Positions 1-6,869 of a DNA stretch of 16,981 bases are shown here, one piece after another. Origin of the DNA: Ruminococcaceae bacterium UBA1767 (GTDB lineage: Bacteria; Bacillota; Clostridia; Oscillospirales; Acutalibacteraceae); contig DCGX01000051.1 in NCBI GenBank assembly GCA_002315505.1, positions 2,734 through 19,714 on the forward strand, written 5' to 3'. Made by a program: the position numbers and the translations under genes. The notes under the pieces are model-generated. The model saw only the letters and a program-made list of their open reading frames with translations, searched no databases and was not told the origin of the DNA. Numbering within the stretch: position 1 is the first letter of the stretch; every line of letters starts with the position of its first letter.

Positions 1-2363
1 TCCCAGGTCATGAAACCGATGAGAGCATTCTTACCGAGTGAAATTTCACCATGGTCAGTTGCAGGACCGTCAGCAATAACGTCGCCCTTCTTAACTGACT
101 GACCGATTTCAACAATCGGCTTCTGGTTGATACAGGTACCCTGGTTTGAACGCATGAACTTAGTGAGATTGTATCTTTCAACAACGCCTGTTGCATCTGA
201 CTTAATCTCAACATAATCAGCATTCATATGAACAACAACGCCGTCTTCCTTACAAAGAACAACTGTACCTGAGTCAACAGCAGCCTTGTACTCCATACCT
301 GTACCAACAATCGGAGAGTCTGTACGGAGAAGAGGAACAGCCTGTCGCTGCATGTTAGAACCCATCAAAGCACGGTTTGCGTCATCGTTCTCAAGGAACG
401 GAATCATAGCAGTAGCTACTGAAACGAGCATCTTAGGAGAAACGTCCATAAAGCTGACTCTTGAGTTGTCAATCTCATGGAACTCGTCACGGTAACGTGC
501 CATAACCTTTTTATTTACGAAATGACCTTCTTCGTCAAGAGGCTCGTTAGCCTGAGCTACGATGAAATCATCCTCTTTGTCAGCGGTCATATAAACAACT
601 TCGTCAAGAACCTTGCCGTCAACAACCTTACGATACGGAGCTTCAATAAAGCCGTACTTGTTGATTCTTGCAAATGTAGCAAGGTATGAGATAAGTCCGA
701 TGTTCGGACCTTCAGGAGTCTCGATAGGACACATACGTCCGTAATGTGTGTAGTGAACGTCTCGAACTTCGAAGCCTGCACGGTCACGAGAAAGACCGCC
801 CGGTCCGAGGGCTGAAAGACGACGCTTATGTGTAAGCTCGGCAAGCGGGTTTGTCTGGTCCATAAACTGTGAAAGCGGTGATGAACCGAAAAACTCCTTG
901 ATTGCCATAAGAACAGGACGGATGTTGATAAGTGACTGCGGAGTAATCTTATCCTCCTCTTCCTGTGCCTGAAGTGTCATTCTCTCACGAACAACTCTTT
1001 CCATACGTGCAAGACCGATACGGAACTGGTTCTGAAGAAGCTCACCAACTGAACGGATACGACGGTTACCGAGGTGGTCGATATCGTCAGTTTTACCTAC
1101 ACCGAAAGCGATTGAGTTAACATAGTTGATTGATGAGAAAATATCATCAATTGTGATGTGCTTCGGAATAAGGTCATCACAACGTGCAGCAAGTACTTCG
1201 AGGAGCTTATCGTCACTCTCATACTCACCCTCGAGAATTTCAGCAAGAACCTTGAATGAAACTCTTTCGTTGATGCCGATTTCATCAAGCTGTTCCTCTG
1301 TGAACTGAGGAAGATACGGCTTGAAGTCAACCATTCCGTTTGAAATAACCTTGATTTCTTTATCATCGGCAACCTTTACGAATACAACAGAAACACCTGA
1401 CTGCTCGATTTCGATTGCCTTCTCTTTTGTAACAACCTCGTCCTCTTCTGCAATAACCTCACCTGTGAGCGGTGCGATAACCGGCTGTGAGAGCTTTGCG
1501 CCGACAATTCTGTCGAAGAGAGAGAGCTTTTTATTGTACTTATAACGACCAACTCTTGAAATATCATAACGATAAGGGTCAAAGAACAAATTATCAAGGT
1601 GAGTCTGTGCTGTTTCGAGTGTAGCAGGCTCGCCCGGACGAAGTTTCTTGAATACTTCCATCAAAGCCTCTTCAGTGTTCTGTGTTTCATCCTTCTCAAG
1701 AGTTTCCTCAATTCGAGGGTCATATCCGAAAAACTCACGGATATCTGTGTTTGAGCTCAGACCGAGAGCACGGATAAATGTAGTAATATAAATCTTTCTG
1801 TTCTTATCAATACGGACATAGAAAATACCATTTACATCTGTTTCGTACTCAAGCCATGCACCTCTGTTAGGAATAACAGTATTTGTGTAAAGTTCAATAC
1901 CTGTCTTATCATGAGTCATATCATAATAAACACCCGGTGAACGAACCAACTGTGAAACAATTGCACGCTCAGCACCGTTAATAATAAAGGTACCGCTGTC
2001 AGTCATCTTGGGGAAATCACCCATGTAAACTTCGCTTTCTTTAACTACGCCGGTCTCCTTGTTGAGAAGACGCACTTTTACACGCATAGGTGCAGAATAG
2101 CTTGCATCACGCTCTTTACATTCTCTGATTGTGTATTTCGGCTTGTCGTCCATACGGTAATCAACAAACTTCAATACCCAGTTTCCGGTATAATCGGTAA
2201 CATCCGCAATATCACGAAATACCTCTTTAAGACCGGTTTCCAGGAACCACTTGTATGAGTCCTTCTGAATTTCAATAAGATTAGGCATATCCATAACCTC
2301 ATTGATTTTGCCGAAACTCATTCGGGTTCTGCCGCCCCTTGAAATAGGAGTAACATTCACCAT
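1..2363 (-). CDS. rpoB: DNA-directed RNA polymerase subunit beta, N-terminal part (partial)
   Basis: Catalytic beta subunit of RNA polymerase. About 787 codons are visible and the frame runs off the left edge; the family is usually near 1,200 residues, so the C-terminal third is missing only because of the window border. Recognisable stretches include the fork/rifampicin region at residues 493-521 (FFGSSPLSQFMDQTNPLAEL, then THKRRLSALGPGGL), then CPIETPEGPNIG, and near the border DHGEISLGKNALIGFMTWE. The start ATG at 2363 has an in-frame TAG two codons upstream, so it cannot be extended. A modest GGAG lies about 9-12 bases upstream. Most rifampicin-contact residues match the sensitive type (D502, H512, S517, equivalent to E. 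coli D516, H526, S531). P496 replaces E. coli Q510. The gene has its own promoter and no rplJ/rplL gene upstream; the neighbouring gene is divergent. Confidence 0.98.
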   Translation of the reverse strand, partial: MVNVTPISRGGRTRMSFGKINEVMDMPNLIEIQKDSYKWFLETGLKEVFRDIADVTDYTGNWVLKFVDYRMDDKPKYTIRECKERDASYSAPMRVKVRLLNKETGVVKESEVYMGDFPKMTDSGTFIINGAERAIVSQLVRSPGVYYDMTHDKTGIELYTNTVIPNRGAWLEYETDVNGIFYVRIDKNRKIYITTFIRALGLSSNTDIREFFGYDPRIEETLEKDETQNTEEALMEVFKKLRPGEPATLETAQTHLDNLFFDPYRYDISRVGRYKYNKKLSLFDRIVGAKLSQPVIAPLTGEVIAEEDEVVTKEKAIEIEQSGVSVVFVKVADDKEIKVISNGMVDFKPYLPQFTEEQLDEIGINERVSFKVLAEILEGEYESDDKLLEVLAARCDDLIPKHITIDDIFSSINYVNSIAFGVGKTDDIDHLGNRRIRSVGELLQNQFRIGLARMERVVRERMTLQAQEEEDKITPQSLINIRPVLMAIKEFFGSSPLSQFMDQTNPLAELTHKRRLSALGPGGLSRDRAGFEVRDVHYTHYGRMCPIETPEGPNIGLISYLATFARINKYGFIEAPYRKVVDGKVLDEVVYMTADKEDDFIVAQANEPLDEEGHFVNKKVMARYRDEFHEIDNSRVSFMDVSPKMLVSVATAMIPFLENDDANRALMGSNMQRQAVPLLRTDSPIVGTGMEYKAAVDSGTVVLCKEDGVVVHMNADYVEIKSDATGVVERYNLTKFMRSNQGTCINQKPIVEIGQSVKKGDVIADGPATDHGEISLGKNALIGFMTW

Positions 2364-2443
2364 TGACTAACCACTCCGTTCTTTTTTATTATCGTCCGTG
2401 TTGTTGGAAAAAGCACTGGTAAACGACTTATTCTGACCTGTAG

Positions 2444-2467
2444 TTACATAATAAAATTATCATGTAA
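2444..2467 (-). other. AU-rich hairpin in the rpoB leader
   Basis: The minus-strand transcript contains TTACATGATAA and TTATTATGTAA separated by two bases. They form an 11-base-pair arm with one G-U wobble (realistically about 10 pairs with a tetraloop). No U-tract follows, so it does not look like a terminator. A run of seven U precedes it. Its function is unknown; it could affect leader stability or RNA polymerase pausing. Confidence 0.4.
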
Positions 2468-2508
2468 AAAAAGTACAGGACATTAAAGTCCATTATAATC
2501 GTTTTACC

Positions 2509-2537
2509 ATTATAATCCTATTGTCAAAAGATGTCAA
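2509..2537 (-). promoter_or_regulatory. rpoB promoter, consensus sigma-A type
   Basis: On the minus strand there is a perfect -35 TTGACA (2537-2532), a 17-base spacer and a perfect -10 TATAAT (2514-2509). A start near 2502 would give a leader of about 139 bases before the rpoB ATG. A second copy of the -10 box with flanks (ATTATAATGG) lies 17 bases further downstream at about 2492-2497 but lacks a good -35. Matching all 12 consensus positions fits a strong constitutive promoter, as expected for RNA polymerase genes. Confidence 0.85.
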
Positions 2538-2567
2538 GACCTAATTTAAATTTTTTTATTTTTTTCA

Positions 2568-2596
2568 TTGTTAAAATGAATTCAGTATGGTATAAT
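2568..2596 (+). promoter_or_regulatory. rlmD promoter, extended -10
   Basis: A -35-like TTGTTA (2568-2573), a 17-base spacer and TATAAT (2591-2596) preceded by TG at 2588-2589 form an extended -10 promoter. Transcription would start near 2603, about 25 bases before the GTG start. It is divergent from the rpoB promoter, and the two -35 elements are about 30 bases apart. Confidence 0.75.
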
Positions 2597-2627
2597 GCTT
2601 CTATTATTAATGTATAGGTGAAATCAA

Positions 2628-4001
2628 GTGCTGAAAAAGAACGACAACATTAATCTGACGGTAAAAAGCTGTACTCTTCAGGGCAGCGGCGTATGCGATT
2701 ACAACGGAATGACTGTTTTTGTACGTGGTGCGGTTACAGGTGACCATATTCTTGCGCACATTATCAAGGTCAAGAAAAGCTATGCTGTCGGAATTATTCA
2801 AAAAATAACACAGAAGTCCCCGATGAGAATCAAGCCCGAATGTCCCGTCTGTGAAAAATGCGGTGGCTGCTCATTCTGTCAGATTAAATATAAGGATGAG
2901 CTGAGTATCAAGGAACAACAGGTAAGGGATAATTTTCAGAGAATCGGCAAGCTCGATGTTTCTGTTGACCCTATTATTGAATCCGTCAGCACATATCGTT
3001 ACAGAAACAAGGCTCAGTACCCTGTCGGCTCTGACGGCAGCTTTGCTCAAATTGGCTTTTATGCCCCAATGACACACAGAATTATCGATTGCTCAGACTG
3101 CAAGCTCCAGCCGGAGGAATTTGCAGACATCACTGACGTATTCCGTGATTTTGTAAGAGAGAAAAAAATAACTGTCTACAACGAGCAGACAGGAAAAGGT
3201 GTGCTTCGTCACATTTATATAAGAAAAGCCGTTGTTACAAACGAGCTTATGGTATGTATTGTTGCTAATTCCGACACGCTAGACAATAAGGATGAACTGC
3301 TCAGCCAACTCCTTGGGCGAAATGGCAACATAAAAAGTATCATTCTTAATGTCAATAAGAAAAATACCAATGTTGTTCTCGGACAGAAATGCGTCACACT
3401 TTACGGAAATGACTACATTACCGATGAGCTATGCGGATTGAAATTCAATATTTCTCCCCTGTCCTTCTATCAGGTCAATCACGATACTGCTGAGATTCTT
3501 TACAATAAAGCCGCTGAATTTGCTGAGCTTACGGGCAATGAAACCTTACTCGACGTTTACTGCGGCACAGGTACAATCGGTCTTACTATGGCAAATAAAG
3601 TAAAAAAGCTGATTGGCATTGAAATTATTGAACAAGCTGTTATGAATGCGCGTGAAAATGCAAGGCTCAATTCAATAACAAATGCCGAATTTATCTGCGG
3701 TGATGCTTCAGATGCCGCCGAAAAGCTTAAAAATGAAAATATTCACGCAGATGTTGTTATTCTCGACCCTCCGAGAAAGGGCTGTGACGAGAAGCTGATT
3801 GAAACAGTTGTTGAAATCAATCCGGACAGAATCGTCTATGTTTCCTGCGACAGTGCTACTCAGGCAAGAGATTGTGCTGTTTTTGACAGTATGGGATACA
3901 AAACCGTAAAGGTTTCACCCGTTGATATGTTCCCGAGAACAGGCAATTCAGAATGCGTTGTTTTAATGTCCAAAAGTATGTTTAAAAATCAATGTAAATA
4001 A
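2628..4001 (+). CDS. rlmD: 23S rRNA (uracil-C5)-methyltransferase, RlmD/RlmCD (TrmA/RumA) family
   Basis: SAM-dependent enzyme predicted to make 5-methyluridine in 23S rRNA (U1939 type; Firmicute RlmCD enzymes also modify U747). Residues 1-60 look like a TRAM RNA-binding domain. C72-x5-C78-x2-C81 plus C158 match the [4Fe-4S] ligands of RumA. The SAM site is LDVYCGTGTIGL (308-319). LDPPRKGCDEKL (379-390) and VYVSCD (403-408) follow, with C407 the expected nucleophile and E442 (NSECVVL) the expected base. At 457 residues the length is normal for the family. The start is GTG at 2628, with AGGTGA at 2616-2621 six bases upstream. The next gene starts 22 bases after the stop, so the two are probably co-transcribed. 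Distinguishing RlmD from RlmCD or another TrmA homologue is not possible from sequence alone. Confidence 0.93.
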   Translation: MLKKNDNINLTVKSCTLQGSGVCDYNGMTVFVRGAVTGDHILAHIIKVKKSYAVGIIQKITQKSPMRIKPECPVCEKCGGCSFCQIKYKDELSIKEQQVRDNFQRIGKLDVSVDPIIESVSTYRYRNKAQYPVGSDGSFAQIGFYAPMTHRIIDCSDCKLQPEEFADITDVFRDFVREKKITVYNEQTGKGVLRHIYIRKAVVTNELMVCIVANSDTLDNKDELLSQLLGRNGNIKSIILNVNKKNTNVVLGQKCVTLYGNDYITDELCGLKFNISPLSFYQVNHDTAEILYNKAAEFAELTGNETLLDVYCGTGTIGLTMANKVKKLIGIEIIEQAVMNARENARLNSITNAEFICGDASDAAEKLKNENIHADVVILDPPRKGCDEKLIETVVEINPDRIVYVSCDSATQARDCAVFDSMGYKTVKVSPVDMFPRTGNSECVVLMSKSMFKNQCK

Positions 4002-4023
4002 TAATTTTTAAAGGAGACTCTTT

Positions 4024-4974
4024 ATGAAGACTGATATTGACAGTGCTAACTGTATTAAGGCAAGTAATTGTTACGTTTCTGCAAACCACAAGCATGCATA
4101 TCTGATTATTGCACACAATCAGTTTGAATTACTAAAAATATTATGTTCATTATTAGATGATTATCATAATGACTTCTACATTTTAATTGATAAAAAAAGT
4201 AGGGCTTTTGATGAAAAAACAATCAGAGATTCCGTAAAAAAATCAGATATTTATTTTGTAGACAGAATAAACATCACCTGGGGTGATTTCAGTCAAATTC
4301 AGGCTGAAATAATTTTGTTAAAAGCAGCTTTTCAAAAAAAATATTCATTTTATCATTTGTTATCCGGTGTGGATTTGCCGTTAAAAACATCTGCTGAGAT
4401 TTATGATTTTTTTGAATCACATACTGAAACTGAATTTATCCACTATGCAAATAAAGATATTACATTTTCAAACTATGTTCAGGACAGAGCAAAGTATTAT
4501 TATCGCCACAATAAAAAATTTTCTTCTCTCAGACGTTTCAGTAAGATGAGTAAAATTGACCTAAGACTACAGTCTATTTTAAAAATTGATCGAAAAAGAA
4601 AATACGGAAAACCTTTTTATTATGGCAGTAACTGGTTTAGTATTACAAATGAATGTGCAGAATATATACTTTCACAAACCAAATGGATTAAAAAACATTT
4701 TTCCTTTTCTTTTGCCACAGACGAGATATTTCTACAGACATTAGTATACAATTCGAAATTTAAAGACAGATTGTATATTCCACAATTATGTGATAATCAT
4801 TTGGGTTGTATGCGAGCCATTGATTTTAATCGCGGTTGTCCATATACATATCGTATCGAAGACTTCGATGAACTGATTAATTCAAATTATCTGTTTGCCA
4901 GAAAATTCAACTTAAATATAGACTCTGAGATTTGTTATAAAATAAAGGATTACATAGAAAACAAAAATAAATAA
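4024..4974 (+). CDS. GT14-type (core-2/I-branching, beta-1,6-GlcNAc transferase-like) glycosyltransferase
   Basis: A 316-residue protein with the pattern of the Branch (glycosyltransferase family 14) group. It has HAYLIIAHN at 24-32, where bacterial members begin with an AHN-type strand; ILIDKKS at 53-59; WGDFS at 86-90; SGVDLPLK at 114-121; GSNWFSI at 201-207; and TDEIFLQT at 232-239 with the acidic pair D233/E234. No signal peptide or membrane segment is visible, so it is probably cytoplasmic and acts on a surface-glycan precursor; donor and acceptor are unknown. AAGGAG at 4011-4016 lies seven bases before the ATG. The gene is clearly more A+T-rich in codon choice than rlmD upstream and the membrane-protein gene downstream. 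It stands alone, without other polysaccharide genes, which hints at horizontal acquisition. The family assignment is fairly secure; specificity is not. Confidence 0.8.
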   Translation: MKTDIDSANCIKASNCYVSANHKHAYLIIAHNQFELLKILCSLLDDYHNDFYILIDKKSRAFDEKTIRDSVKKSDIYFVDRINITWGDFSQIQAEIILLKAAFQKKYSFYHLLSGVDLPLKTSAEIYDFFESHTETEFIHYANKDITFSNYVQDRAKYYYRHNKKFSSLRRFSKMSKIDLRLQSILKIDRKRKYGKPFYYGSNWFSITNECAEYILSQTKWIKKHFSFSFATDEIFLQTLVYNSKFKDRLYIPQLCDNHLGCMRAIDFNRGCPYTYRIEDFDELINSNYLFARKFNLNIDSEICYKIKDYIENKNK

Positions 4975-5018
4975 TTTATATATCACCTTTCAAAATCTAA
5001 ACATAATCAAATTTATAC

Positions 5019-5046
5019 TTGATTTAATTTAATTATAGTATATAAT
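5019..5046 (+). promoter_or_regulatory. Promoter of the acidic membrane-protein gene
   Basis: TTGATT (5019-5024), a 16-base spacer and TATAAT (5041-5046) lie in the very A+T-rich 100-base gap after the glycosyltransferase gene. The ATG is 28 bases beyond the -10. I saw no terminator between 4975 and this promoter. Confidence 0.65.
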
Positions 5047-5074
5047 AATTGTATATAACTCACGGAGGTAAAAT

Positions 5075-5668
5075 ATGGAAGATAAATCATTTAAGGATTT
5101 GATTGAGGGAATTGATTCCCCTCTTGCAAATAATACAGACGAACAAATTGATGCAGAACCTGAGATTAATGTAGTTGAAGAGCCTGCTATTGAGAACATC
5201 AACGAGGACGCAGATGCTCCCGTAGTTGAGGAAAGTGCACCAACCGGTGATTCTTCTGTTTGCATCGTTGATGAAACAACAACAACCTTTGTTATGGAGG
5301 ATGAACCTGTAAAGCAGCCTTCAGCTCCTGTAAGTGCTCCGCAGCAGCAACAACAGCCTCAGGAAACTCCCGCTCCTGCTCCGAAAAAGGACAAAAGCAA
5401 GCAGATTAAGGCTTTGCAGATAGCAATTATCTGTGTCGTATCAATCGTAACCTTATGGCTTGCAATGTTCACTGTTGACCATACACTTGCCGCAAACGGA
5501 CTTGCTCCTCTTTTCTGCAAATTAACAGCAGAATATGAAGACGGAAGTGCAAGCTACAAGGGAATCGGATACAAGGTTCAGTTCAAATTTGACGCAAACG
5601 GAAACCTTACACAATCTGTTATTCTCGGCAACAAAACCGGTCCTAACGACGTGAACACATTACAATAA
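5075..5668 (+). CDS. Single-pass membrane protein with acidic N-terminal region, unknown function
   Basis: A 197-residue protein I do not recognise as a named family. Residues 1-80 are strongly acidic and probably disordered. Residues 81-103 are Pro/Gln/Ala-rich, including a QQQQ run. A basic patch (KKDKSKQIK, 104-112) is followed by one hydrophobic helix at about 113-132. The remaining 65 residues contain YKGIGYKVQFKFD (161-173). By the positive-inside rule the N-terminus is cytoplasmic and the short C-terminal domain external; there is no cleavable signal peptide. GGAGGT at 5064-5069, five bases before the ATG, is a strong ribosome binding site. A terminator follows the stop directly, so the gene is monocistronic. 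Possible roles (envelope scaffold, regulator tether) are speculative. Confidence 0.8.
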   Translation: MEDKSFKDLIEGIDSPLANNTDEQIDAEPEINVVEEPAIENINEDADAPVVEESAPTGDSSVCIVDETTTTFVMEDEPVKQPSAPVSAPQQQQQPQETPAPAPKKDKSKQIKALQIAIICVVSIVTLWLAMFTVDHTLAANGLAPLFCKLTAEYEDGSASYKGIGYKVQFKFDANGNLTQSVILGNKTGPNDVNTLQ

Positions 5669-5671
5669 AGC

Positions 5672-5703
5672 AAAAAGTCAGCTTCATTCGGAGCTGACTT
5701 TTT
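5672..5703 (+). terminator. Intrinsic terminator after the acidic membrane-protein gene
   Basis: A perfect 12-base-pair stem (AAAAAGTCAGCT at 5672-5683, AGCTGACTTTTT at 5692-5703) has an 8-base loop and ends in a T-run. It begins four bases after the stop codon. Confidence 0.9.
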
Positions 5704-5721
5704 AATATGTTTCAAATAAAA

Positions 5722-5756
5722 ACGGAACTGTCCGCATCTAAATGCAACAGTTCCGT
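5722..5756 (-). terminator. Intrinsic terminator after the Gfo/Idh/MocA gene
   Basis: Arms ACGGAACTGT (5722-5731) and ACAGTTCCGT (5747-5756) form a perfect 10-base-pair stem. An inner GCAT/ATGC (5734-5737, 5742-5745) can extend it. On the minus strand it is followed by TTTTATTT. The plus-strand side is also T-rich (ATTTTTGTTTT), so it may stop transcription in both directions. Confidence 0.8.
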
Positions 5757-5766
5757 AATTTTTGTT

Positions 5767-6855
5767 TTAGTCGTTAAAGAATACAGGCTCGCCTGTCTTT
5801 GCCGATGTATAAATTGCTTCAAGAATTCTTGTAACGCAAAGTGCCTGCTCAGGAAGAACACACGGTTCAGTGTCATTGATAATTGCTTCAATCCACTGTG
5901 CCGCCTCAACAGCAGAAGCATCAACCTTCTTGCCATCGAAATAAGCAACTCCGCCCGCATCGGTATTTGCATTTTCAATAACCTGCTTGCCGTACTTAAT
6001 CTTATTGATTCTTGCTCCGTCAACAGTATCCGCACCGCCGTTTGTTCCGCAGAGCATAAATGATGCCTCACACGGTGTCGGGAAATTAAGCGCCCAGCTT
6101 GATTCGAGCGAGATTACCGCACCGTTTTTCATCACAATATATCCGAATGCCGCATCCTCAACTGTGAACTTTTCCGGATCCCAGTCGCCCCATGCGTTTC
6201 CGCAGTTTCTCTGGTCTGCGAGCTTTCTGAATGTGTTGCCGACAACCATCTTCGGCTCGTAATTGTTCATCATCCACAAAGTAAGGTCAAGTGCATGGGT
6301 TCCGATATCGATAAGCGGACCGCCGCCCTGCTCATATTCATTAAGGAAAACGCCCCACGTCGGAACAGCCCTGCGACGAATTGCGAGAGCCTTTGCATAA
6401 TAAATCTCTCCGAACTCATCATTCACGGCAGCAGCCTTAATGAACTGATTATCAGGACACTGTCTGTTCTGATAACCGATTGTGAGCTTCTTGCCTGTTC
6501 TCTTTGCGGCATCAAGCATAGCCTTTGCTTCTTCATAGGTCTTTGCCATCGGCTTTTCACACATAACGTGCTTGCCTGCTTCAAGAGAATCTATTGTAAT
6601 AAAGCTGTGTGAACGGTTCGGGGTGCAAACGTGAATTACATCAATGCTCTCATCCTTGAGCAATTCCTTGTAATCGACATAATGCTTTGCATCTTCTGTG
6701 CCGAATTTCTCGGCCGCTGCGATTGCCTTCTCTTCGATAATATCGCAGAAAGCAACCATTTCTATTTTATCGCTGAGCATCTTCAATGCAGGCATATGCT
6801 TATTGTTTGCAATTCCGCCACATCCTATGATGCCGATTTTTAACTTCTTATCCAT
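5767..6855 (-). CDS. Gfo/Idh/MocA-family NAD(P)-dependent oxidoreductase
   Basis: A 362-residue sugar- or cyclitol-type dehydrogenase. The N-terminal Rossmann fold begins KIGIIGCGGIA (6-16). The family signature EKPMAKT (100-106) contains the expected catalytic lysine K101. The C-terminal substrate domain has GGGPLIDIGTHALDLTLW (177-194), where D183 and H187 match the usual Asp/His pair. The length is typical and no signal peptide is present, so it is cytoplasmic. The substrate cannot be read from sequence; members oxidise or reduce inositols, glucose derivatives or glycosides. GAGAGG at 6862-6867 lies six bases before the ATG. The gene starts only 14 bases after the stop of the secreted-protein gene, so the two very probably share an mRNA; it is followed by its own terminator. 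Confidence 0.93.
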   Translation of the reverse strand: MDKKLKIGIIGCGGIANNKHMPALKMLSDKIEMVAFCDIIEEKAIAAAEKFGTEDAKHYVDYKELLKDESIDVIHVCTPNRSHSFITIDSLEAGKHVMCEKPMAKTYEEAKAMLDAAKRTGKKLTIGYQNRQCPDNQFIKAAAVNDEFGEIYYAKALAIRRRAVPTWGVFLNEYEQGGGPLIDIGTHALDLTLWMMNNYEPKMVVGNTFRKLADQRNCGNAWGDWDPEKFTVEDAAFGYIVMKNGAVISLESSWALNFPTPCEASFMLCGTNGGADTVDGARINKIKYGKQVIENANTDAGGVAYFDGKKVDASAVEAAQWIEAIINDTEPCVLPEQALCVTRILEAIYTSAKTGEPVFFND

Positions 6856-6869
6856 TTAAAACCTCTCAA

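Noticed and set aside
2444..2467. Attenuator in the rpoB leader
   Set aside because: The hairpin is A+T-only in most pairs and is not followed by a U-tract on the transcribed strand.
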